A DNA stretch of 22,261 bases from Sideroxydans sp. (GTDB lineage: Bacteria; Pseudomonadota; Gammaproteobacteria; Burkholderiales; Gallionellaceae), in assembly GCA_030823965.1 (NCBI GenBank), contig JAVBYP010000071.1:1-22261 (forward strand), written 5' to 3'. Positions 15,107 to 22,261 of the stretch are shown in pieces (position 1 is the first letter of the stretch; every line of letters begins with the position of its first letter). A program made the position numbers and the translations under genes. The notes below the pieces were generated by a model. That model did no database searches, was not told where the DNA came from, and saw only the letters and a list, made by a program, of their open reading frames with translations.

Positions 15107-16546
15107 TTAGCTCTTACGGTGATCGCCCACACGCACGATCTTCATCGTGTTGGTATGACCGGCTTTACCGACGGCTTCACCGACTGTGATCACGATCATG
15201 TCGCCATCTTGTACCCAGCCTTTATCCATCAAGGTCTGCTCTGCATTGAGCATCTCTTGGGATTGGTCTTTGGCTGCGGAATGGAACACCACGGGGTGCA
15301 CACCGCTGAACAAAGTGACCTTGGTCAAGGTCTCTTGTACAGGCGTCAAGGCGAAGATAGGCACCCCTGCGCTCATACGAGACATCCACAATGGTGTGGA
15401 ACCCGATTGAGTCAAGGCCACGATTGCTTTCACTTTGAAGTGTGACGCAGCGTACAAAGCAGACATCGCGATCGATTGATCGATACGCGTGAATTTCTGC
15501 GATACGGTACGACGATCGACCGCATGGTGTTCTGCTTCACGCTCTGCACTGATACAGATACGCGCCATGGCTTCGATGGTCTCGACTGGATAGTCGCCAA
15601 CCGCCGTCTCTGCTGACAACATCACGGCATCAGTACCATCCAATACAGCGTTCGCCACGTCAGATACTTCAGCACGTGTCGGGATCGGTGCGGTGATCAT
15701 AGACTCCATCATTTGAGTCGCGGTGATGGCGAGCTTGTTACGCTCACGTGCCATCTTGATCATCTTCTTTTGCAGGCCAGGAACTGCTGCATCCCCGACT
15801 TCGACGCTCAGATCGCCACGTGCAACCATGATGGCATCGGAGGCATCGATGATGTCGGCCAGAACAGGGATCGCTTCTGCGCGCTCGATCTTGGCCAACA
15901 ACATCGCTTTACCGCCAGCCGCATGCATCAATGTACGAGCCAGCTTCATGTCATCCGCACAACGTGGGAATGACACGGCCAGATAGTCCGCCTTGATCAG
16001 TGCAGCAGTCTTGATGTCTTCTTTGTCTTTGTCGGTTAGGGCAGGCGCTGTCAATCCACCGCCCTTGCGATTGATACCTTTGTTGTTGGACAACACACCG
16101 CCACGTACGACGACGCAATGTACTTCCGGACCTTTGACACCCGTGACGTGGAATTCCAGTAAGCCGTCGTTCAACAACAACACGGTACCTACTTCCACAT
16201 CATTTGGGAGTTCTTTGTAATCCAAACCTACGCGCTCTTGGTTACCCAATCCATCCAACGAAGCATCTAGGATGAAGGCATCTCCCTTATTCAGAACGAT
16301 CTTGTCATTCTGGAACTTGCGCACACGAATCTTTGGTCCTTGCAGATCAGCCAAGATACCGACGGTACGGCCTACTGCCGCCGCCGCCGCACGTACTGTG
16401 TCCGCACGCTTCATATGATCTTGAGCCGAACCATGAGAAAAATTCATCCGCACCAGATCGACTCCGGCGCGGATCATTGCCTCAAGGACTTTTTGATCGC
16501 TGGATGCAGGGCCCAGCGTTGCAACTATTTTTGTTCTACGCAGCAT
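15107..16546 (-). CDS. pyk: Pyruvate kinase
   Basis: A 479-residue glycolytic enzyme making pyruvate and ATP from phosphoenolpyruvate. RTKIVATLGPAS opens the barrel, and R33, N35 and S37 lie in VRMNFSHGS. The catalytic lysine is in LLAKIERAEAI, the metal site is in VARGDLSVEVG and the substrate-loop threonines are in ITATQMMESM. In the signature ARGDLxVE the variable position is Ser, where Gly or Ala is common. The regulatory C-terminal domain is present. It lies 15 bases after pgk and 77 before fba. A pyk inside the tkt-gap-pgk-fba cluster is a familiar proteobacterial arrangement and would draw 3-phosphoglycerate-derived carbon to pyruvate. Confidence 0.96.
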   Translation of the reverse strand: MLRRTKIVATLGPASSDQKVLEAMIRAGVDLVRMNFSHGSAQDHMKRADTVRAAAAAVGRTVGILADLQGPKIRVRKFQNDKIVLNKGDAFILDASLDGLGNQERVGLDYKELPNDVEVGTVLLLNDGLLEFHVTGVKGPEVHCVVVRGGVLSNNKGINRKGGGLTAPALTDKDKEDIKTAALIKADYLAVSFPRCADDMKLARTLMHAAGGKAMLLAKIERAEAIPVLADIIDASDAIMVARGDLSVEVGDAAVPGLQKKMIKMARERNKLAITATQMMESMITAPIPTRAEVSDVANAVLDGTDAVMLSAETAVGDYPVETIEAMARICISAEREAEHHAVDRRTVSQKFTRIDQSIAMSALYAASHFKVKAIVALTQSGSTPLWMSRMSAGVPIFALTPVQETLTKVTLFSGVHPVVFHSAAKDQSQEMLNAEQTLMDKGWVQDGDMIVITVGEAVGKAGHTNTMKIVRVGDHRKS

Positions 16547-16561
16547 GTGATTCCTAGTTAA

Positions 16562-17758
16562 TTAAGACTTTGCGCGCTCTTCCAGGATCGCCACGGCAGG
16601 CAATGTCTTGCCTTCGAGGAATTCAAGGAATGCACCGCCAGCGGTGGAGATGTAAGACACCTTGTCGTAGATGTCGTACTTCTGGATCGCAGCGATAGTG
16701 TCGCCGCCGCCTGCCAAGGTGAATGCCTTGGTATTGGCGATCGCCATTGCAATTGTTTTTGTACCTTCGCCGAATTGGTCGAACTCGAACACACCGACTG
16801 GGCCGTTCCAAACTACGGTGCCTGCCTTCATGATGATGTCAGCCAACTCTTGTGCAGACTTAGGACCGATGTCGAAGATCATTTCGTCTTCTGCGACATC
16901 CTTCGCGTCTTTCAAGATCGCTGGGGTGTTCTCGTTGCCAGGAACGAAGGGCGCAGCTTTACCAACGACAACGTCAGTTGCGATGGGGATGGAAGCACCA
17001 CGAGCAGTCATCTTGGCGATCAACGCTTGCGCGGTCGGCACCAGATCGTTCTCGCACAGAGATTTTCCAACTGGGTGACCAGTCGCCTTCAAGAAGGTGT
17101 TAGCGATACCACCACCCACCACTAACTGTTCGCATTTCTCAGACAGGGATTCCAACACGGTCAGTTTGGTAGAGACCTTGGAGCCACCTACGATAGCCAC
17201 CATAGGACGTGCTGGGCTCAACAATGCCTTGGTCAGCGCTTCCAATTCTTCAGTCAACAAGATACCTGCGGCAGCAACGGGAGCGAACTTCGCTACGCCG
17301 TGTGTCGATGCTTCGGCACGGTGAGCTGTACCGAATGCGTCCATCACGAACACATCGCACAGTGCGGCGTATTTCTTCGCTAATTCGTCGGTGCTCTTCT
17401 TCTCGCCTTTGTTGAAGCGGCAGTTCTCTAGCAGAACCAATTCGCCTTCAGCGACTTGGAAACCTCCATCTACCCAATCTTTGATCAGACGTACGGGCTT
17501 GCCCAACTTGTTGGCGATCGTGTCAGCCACTGGCTTGAGAGAGTTCTCTTCGGAGTAGACGCCTTCTTCTGGACGCCCCAAGTGGGAAGTCACCATCACT
17601 TTTGCGCCAGCTTTCAGCGCAGCATTGATAGTCGCCATAGAAGCGGTGATACGTGCATCAGATGTAACTTTGCCGTCTTTGACGGGCACATTCAGATCAG
17701 AGCGGATGAGGACGCGTTTGCCCTTCAGATCCAGATCGGTCATTTTGATAACAGACAT
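16562..17758 (-). CDS. pgk: Phosphoglycerate kinase
   Basis: A 398-residue two-lobed kinase that phosphorylates 3-phosphoglycerate in the Calvin cycle. The N-lobe signature [18 protein letters not shown] is near residues 14-31, where most family members read RVDLNVP. TSHLGRP follows at about 57-63. The C-lobe nucleotide site includes [20 protein letters not shown] and [10 protein letters not shown]. Length is standard. The gene lies 58 bases after gap, with a stem-loop in the gap, and 15 bases before pyk. The ribosome binding site upstream of ATG 17758 is AAGGAA. It is the cbbK equivalent of this operon. Confidence 0.97.
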   Translation of the reverse strand: MSVIKMTDLDLKGKRVLIRSDLNVPVKDGKVTSDARITASMATINAALKAGAKVMVTSHLGRPEEGVYSEENSLKPVADTIANKLGKPVRLIKDWVDGGFQVAEGELVLLENCRFNKGEKKSTDELAKKYAALCDVFVMDAFGTAHRAEASTHGVAKFAPVAAAGILLTEELEALTKALLSPARPMVAIVGGSKVSTKLTVLESLSEKCEQLVVGGGIANTFLKATGHPVGKSLCENDLVPTAQALIAKMTARGASIPIATDVVVGKAAPFVPGNENTPAILKDAKDVAEDEMIFDIGPKSAQELADIIMKAGTVVWNGPVGVFEFDQFGEGTKTIAMAIANTKAFTLAGGGDTIAAIQKYDIYDKVSYISTAGGAFLEFLEGKTLPAVAILEERAKS

Positions 17759-17783
17759 GATTTTTCCTTTGAACTAAGTGAAA

Positions 17784-17804
17784 AGGGCTGGCATTGCCAG
17801 CCCT
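17784..17804 (-). other. Stem-loop in gap-pgk gap (attenuator or mRNA-stability element)
   Basis: AGGGCTGGC and GCCAGCCCT form a perfect nine-base stem with a three-base loop, followed in the minus direction by only three T residues and then C. It begins about 12 bases after the gap stop. The short U-tract suggests partial termination or 3'-end protection of an abundant gap message rather than full termination, since pgk follows directly. Confidence 0.6.
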
Positions 17805-17816
17805 GAACCAGGCGAA

Positions 17817-18851
<1,035 letters not shown>

Positions 18852-20867
18852 TTACAGCACGCTCTTCACGGTCTTCACGACATTCTCCACCGTGAAACCG
18901 AAATGCTTGAACAATTCTGGTGCCGGAGCGGATTCACCGAAGCAATCCATGCCGATGACTGCGCCATCCAAACCAACGTATTTGTACCAACCGCTGGTCA
19001 CGCCTGCTTCGACTGCAACGCGCTTCACACCCTTTGTCAGGACGCTGTCTTTGTAAGCTTGATCTTGTGCGTCGAATACGTTGGTGCAAGGCATGGAGAC
19101 CACACGTACGTTGATGCCTTCGGCCGCTAAGGTCGCTTGTGCCTTCATTGCCAAGTCCACTTCGGAACCGGTTGCGATGATGATCGCTTGAGCCTTACCG
19201 CCTGCCGCTTCAGACAATACATAACCACCCTTACGGATGTTTGCGATCTGCGCTGCATCACGTTTTTGGAATTGCAGGTTCTGACGGCTGAAGATCAAGC
19301 TGGAAGGGCCATCCTTACGCTCGACTGCAGCGACCCAAGATACAGCGGATTCAACGGTGTCGCAAGGACGCCAAGTTTCCATGTTAGGGATGTAACGCAA
19401 TGTCGCGGTTTGCTCGACGGGTTGGTGCGTAGGGCCATCTTCGCCCAGACCGATGGAGTCATGCGTGAACACGTAGATCACGCGTTGTTTCATCAGAGCG
19501 GACATGCGCAAAGCGTTGCGTGCGTACTCGGAGAACATCAGGAAGGTACCGCCGAATGGCAACAGACCACCGTGCAACGCCATACCGTTCATGATGTGCG
19601 ACATACCGAACTCACGTACGCCGTAGCTAATGTAGTTACCTGTGGACTTACCAGACACGTGCTTAGCACCCACCCAATTAGTCAGGTTGGAGCCCGTCAA
19701 GTCAGCGGATCCGCCCAAGAACTCTGGCAATGCAGGTTGCAAGGCATTGATCGCATTTTGCGATGCTTTACGCGTCGCGATAGTTTCGGCCTTGGCGTTG
19801 ATGTCAGCGATCGCTTTGGCAGCGTGGTCAGCCCAATTTGCTGGCAGGTCACCCTTCATGCGGCGCTCGAATTCGGCAGCCTCTTTCGGGAATGCAGCGC
19901 GGTAAGCAGCGAACTTCTTATTCCACTCGCCCTCAAGTGCTGCGCCCTTCGCTTTTGCGTCCCAAGCTTCGTACACATGCTTTGGGATCTCGAACGGTGG
20001 GTAGTTCCAGCCGATGTGTGCGCGAGTCGCTGCGACTTCTGCATCGCCTAGTGCTGCGCCGTGAACGTCGTGGCTGTCTTGCTTGTTAGGAGAACCTGCA
20101 CCGATGATCGTCTTGCAGCAGATCAAAGATGGCTTGTCGGTCACTGCCTTGGCAGCTTGCACAGCCGCTTCGATAGCTGCTTGGTCATGGCCTTGTACAT
20201 TGGCGATGACGTGCCAACCGTACGCTTCGAAACGCTTCGCTGTGTCGTCAGTGAACCAGCCTGGTGTATGGCCGTCGATAGAGATCTGATTGTCATCCCA
20301 GAATGCGATCAGCTTGCCCAGACCCCAGGTGCCCGCCAATGCGCAAGCTTCGTGGGAGATACCTTCCATCATGCAACCGTCACCCATGAATACATAGGTG
20401 TGGTGGTTGACGATCTCGTGGCCAGGTTTGTTGAATTCAGCGGCCAACAACTTTTCCGACATCGCGAAACCGACTGCGTTGGTGATACCTTGACCCAATG
20501 GGCCAGTCGTTGTCTCTACGCCAACGGTGTAGCCGAACTCTGGATGGCCAGGTGTCTTGGAGTGCATCTGACGGAAGCGCTTCAGCTCGTCCATCGGCAA
20601 GTCGTAACCTGTGAGGTGCAGCAAGGAGTAGATCAACATCGAGCCGTGGCCGTTCGATTGTACGAAACGATCGCGATCAGCCCACTTTGGATTGGTTGGG
20701 TTGTGGCGCATATGACCACGCCATACCACGTCAGCGATCTCTGCCATGCCCATAGGCGCGCCCGGATGACCGGAATTTGCTTTTTGAACTGCGTCCACTG
20801 CCAGCATGCGAATCGCGCCGGTGATGTCGTTAAATTTGGGTGGGTTTACGTTGCGCGCTGCTGACAT
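18852..20867 (-). CDS. tkt: Transketolase
   Basis: A 671-residue thiamine diphosphate enzyme that transfers two-carbon units in the regeneration phase of the Calvin cycle and the pentose phosphate pathway. SGHPGAP (H36 counted from an upstream TTG), NGHGS, the ThDP signature GDGCMMEG...DDNQISIDG in the first third and [12 protein letters not shown] in the second domain are all present. I chose ATG 20867 over an in-frame TTG at 20873 because the GGAGGAG site is seven bases before the ATG. It is the first gene of the tkt-gap-pgk-pyk-fba string, so it corresponds to cbbT. A candidate promoter lies at 20931-20960. Confidence 0.96.
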   Translation of the reverse strand: MSAARNVNPPKFNDITGAIRMLAVDAVQKANSGHPGAPMGMAEIADVVWRGHMRHNPTNPKWADRDRFVQSNGHGSMLIYSLLHLTGYDLPMDELKRFRQMHSKTPGHPEFGYTVGVETTTGPLGQGITNAVGFAMSEKLLAAEFNKPGHEIVNHHTYVFMGDGCMMEGISHEACALAGTWGLGKLIAFWDDNQISIDGHTPGWFTDDTAKRFEAYGWHVIANVQGHDQAAIEAAVQAAKAVTDKPSLICCKTIIGAGSPNKQDSHDVHGAALGDAEVAATRAHIGWNYPPFEIPKHVYEAWDAKAKGAALEGEWNKKFAAYRAAFPKEAAEFERRMKGDLPANWADHAAKAIADINAKAETIATRKASQNAINALQPALPEFLGGSADLTGSNLTNWVGAKHVSGKSTGNYISYGVREFGMSHIMNGMALHGGLLPFGGTFLMFSEYARNALRMSALMKQRVIYVFTHDSIGLGEDGPTHQPVEQTATLRYIPNMETWRPCDTVESAVSWVAAVERKDGPSSLIFSRQNLQFQKRDAAQIANIRKGGYVLSEAAGGKAQAIIIATGSEVDLAMKAQATLAAEGINVRVVSMPCTNVFDAQDQAYKDSVLTKGVKRVAVEAGVTSGWYKYVGLDGAVIGMDCFGESAPAPELFKHFGFTVENVVKTVKSVL

Positions 20868-20930
20868 TTCCAATCTCCTCCGAAGAAACTTACTGAATTG
20901 AGCACAGGTTTATTGCATTTAAGGCCGACG

Positions 20931-20960
20931 ATTATGCCTCAACGGCGGGGGTTTGGGCAA
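20931..20960 (-). promoter_or_regulatory. Candidate promoter of the tkt-gap-pgk-pyk-fba operon
   Basis: On the minus strand TTGCCC (20960-20955) and CATAAT (20936-20931) are separated by 18 bases, about 64 bases before tkt ATG. Each hexamer differs from consensus, so this is a tentative sigma70 site. I saw no palindrome like the CbbR operator of cbbM in this 126-base gap and no clear terminator after ntrX. Confidence 0.35.
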
Positions 20961-20993
20961 CCTGAGCATACCCCTAGGCTTTAGTATGGAACC

Positions 20994-21629
20994 TTACAAT
21001 TTATCCTCACCCGCCCTTTTTGGGGGTTTTATACCCAGTTGCTTGAGTTTGCGATATAGGTGGGTACGTTCGATACCGATCTTGTCTGCCACATCCGCGA
21101 TATTGCCTGCCGACTGGCTGATATGGTGGCTCAGATACAAGAAGTCGAAGCGCTCTCTCGCTTCTCGGAAGGGCATCTCGAGATCCAGTTCAAGTTTCAT
21201 CTTGCCATTATCAGCAGGAGTATCTGACTGAGGGGTCGGCCGACTAGGATGCGCAACTGCACTCTGTTGCAATACCTGCGCTACAGTGGCTAACAACTTT
21301 TTCAGCGCGATAGGCTTCTCCAAGAAATCCACCGCACCGATACGTGTCGCTTCAAGCGCCGTCTCGATCGTGCCGTGCCCTGACATCATGATGACGGGCA
21401 TAGTGAGCTTGTCTTGCGCCACCCATTCTTTCAGCAACGTCAGGCCGTCCGTGTCTGGCATCCAGATATCCAGCAAGACGATATCTGGCGAATGTTGCGC
21501 TAGCATGACACGGGCTTGCGCCGCATTCTCTGCAAGGTGGACGCCATATCCTTCGTCATACAGGATCTCAGATAACAATTCGCGGATCCCGCCCTCGTCA
21601 TCAACCACCAATATGTTCTTTGTTGTCAT
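20994..21629 (-). CDS. NtrX-type response regulator lacking the AAA+ domain
   Basis: A 211-residue response regulator. Residues 4-120 are a receiver domain with acidic pair D10/D11, phosphoacceptor D54 (LLDIWMP), S83 and K105 (EKP). A linker rich in Pro, Ser and Thr follows (about 121-145). Residues 150-203 are a Fis-type helix-turn-helix (FREARERFDFLYLSHHISQSAGNIADVADKIGIERTHLYRKLKQLGI) with the typical NtrX C-terminal pattern. Full-length NtrX is about 450 residues; the central sigma54-activating AAA+ domain is missing and no GAFTGA motif exists. It therefore cannot act as a classical sigma54 enhancer-binding protein. Its ATG overlaps the ntrY stop by four bases. Confidence 0.88.
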   Translation of the reverse strand: MTTKNILVVDDEGGIRELLSEILYDEGYGVHLAENAAQARVMLAQHSPDIVLLDIWMPDTDGLTLLKEWVAQDKLTMPVIMMSGHGTIETALEATRIGAVDFLEKPIALKKLLATVAQVLQQSAVAHPSRPTPQSDTPADNGKMKLELDLEMPFREARERFDFLYLSHHISQSAGNIADVADKIGIERTHLYRKLKQLGIKPPKRAGEDKL

Positions 21630-22261
21630 GCTACCTCCTCGATCTCTACGGCAAGTAAGGGGAGCAGGATGCTGACGCAGGTACCCCCTTGCGCTTGGTT
21701 ATCTATGGAAATCCTACCGCCGTGTTCTTCCACGATCTTTTTTACGATGGGCAGACCTAAACCCGTCCCTTTCGGCTTGGTCGTCATATAGGGCTCGAAC
21801 GCTCTTGCCAGTAGATGTTCCGGGAATCCACTGCCATTATCGGCGATGCTAAGTTTGAGCATGCCTTCTGGGGTGTTGGTCGTGGATAGGACGATCTGCC
21901 GCTGGGCCGTCTGTTGCAGTGCATCGTGTGCGTTCTGTAACAGGTTATGCACGACCTGCCTCAAACGAGTCGCATCCCCATCCACCCACGTGCGACTTGC
22001 TTCCAGCCTTAGTGTGATGGGGCTGCTGTTCGCCTCATACAAGCCCATCACCTCATTGATGAGTTGATGGATGTCCAAGTTGACTAATTTTGGTGCGGGC
22101 GCGCGCGCGTAATCGGCAAAATCGGTCACCATATTTTTCATCGCCGCGACTTGGCTGACGATGGTCTGTGTCGCGCGTTCCAACAGTTGTGCGTCCTTCT
22201 CGTCAAGCTTGGCAGACAGTTTGTGTTGTAGCCGTTCTGCAGAAAGTTGGATAGGCGTGAG
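21626..22261 (-). CDS. ntrY: NtrY-type sensor histidine kinase, C-terminal fragment
   Basis: The last 211 codons of a sensor kinase whose front lies beyond the right edge. The first visible residues, LTPIQLSAERL, are the piece directly after the HEIKNP phospho-acceptor box of NtrY proteins, so the histidine itself is just outside. Next come the second dimerisation helix, N box VVHNLLQNAHDAL, G1 box IADNGSGFPEH and G2 box PKGTGLGLPIVKKIVEEHGG. The ATPase domain looks intact. The stop overlaps the ATG of the NtrX-type regulator (ATGA), so the two form a coupled pair. The input signal cannot be inferred because the membrane and PAS/HAMP parts are absent from the window. Confidence 0.9.
   Translation of the reverse strand, partial: LTPIQLSAERLQHKLSAKLDEKDAQLLERATQTIVSQVAAMKNMVTDFADYARAPAPKLVNLDIHQLINEVMGLYEANSSPITLRLEASRTWVDGDATRLRQVVHNLLQNAHDALQQTAQRQIVLSTTNTPEGMLKLSIADNGSGFPEHLLARAFEPYMTTKPKGTGLGLPIVKKIVEEHGGRISIDNQAQGGTCVSILLPLLAVEIEEVA

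Noticed and set aside
20881..20990. A second CbbR operator before tkt
   Set aside because: The best inverted repeat around 20916-20936 has only four matching outer bases and does not resemble the clear palindrome at 10140-10158.
20994..21629. NtrX-type regulator as a frameshifted or decayed gene
   Set aside because: Receiver, linker and Fis domain are in one continuous frame with a normal length for a two-domain regulator and an intact overlap with ntrY; domain loss is a better reading than a pseudogene.

Overview
The window looks like chromosomal DNA of a chemolithoautotrophic betaproteobacterium. The basis is form II RuBisCO next to cbbQ, cbbO and a divergent cbbR, a tkt-gap-pgk-pyk-fba cluster, an NtrYX two-component system and beta-type housekeeping genes (dbpA, yajD, pyrE, xth). 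Base composition is moderate, near 50% GC by eye. A Gallionellaceae or other Nitrosomonadales-type host is my guess; the genus cannot be fixed from this sequence alone. I see no tRNA, rRNA, CRISPR array, insertion sequence or phage gene.

Layout. (1) 1-2230: the start of a DUF2238 membrane protein and exodeoxyribonuclease III on the minus strand, divergent from pyrE plus a DUF4124 secreted protein on the plus strand. (2) 10046 down to 2231, all minus strand: cbbM - terminator - cbbQ - cbbO - purE - fbp - purC - carbonic anhydrase. RuBisCO, its activase pair, a Calvin-cycle phosphatase, two purine enzymes and a carbonic anhydrase thus lie in one direction with short gaps. (3) 10047-11984: cbbR, a small winged-helix-like protein and a YgjP-type metallopeptidase on the plus strand. 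(4) 11991-13887: dbpA (minus) and yajD (plus), divergent from each other. (5) 20867 down to 13965, all minus strand: tkt - gap - pgk - pyk - fba, closed by a strong two-way terminator shared with yajD. (6) 20994-22261: an NtrX-type response regulator without its AAA+ domain and the C-terminal end of NtrY, in the same direction as the tkt cluster.

Function. CbbM fixes CO2 and CbbQ/CbbO reactivate it. Pgk, Gap, Fba, Tkt and Fbp carry out the reduction and part of the regeneration phase, and Pyk drains carbon to pyruvate. Carbonic anhydrase interconverts CO2 and bicarbonate. Phosphoribulokinase, ribulose-phosphate epimerase, ribose-phosphate isomerase and purK are not in the window. CbbR, next to a clear LysR-type palindrome between cbbR and cbbM, is the obvious regulator.

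Gaps. No gene-free stretch exceeds 300 bases; the longest (10047-10175, 20868-20993, 8555-8666, 13410-13515, 4838-4939) are described below where they hold something. The most unusual points are purE, purC and carbonic anhydrase inside the RuBisCO gene string, a purC leader with two competing RNA folds that could hide the ribosome binding site, and the AAA+-less NtrX next to NtrY. Most of the window is otherwise conventional.
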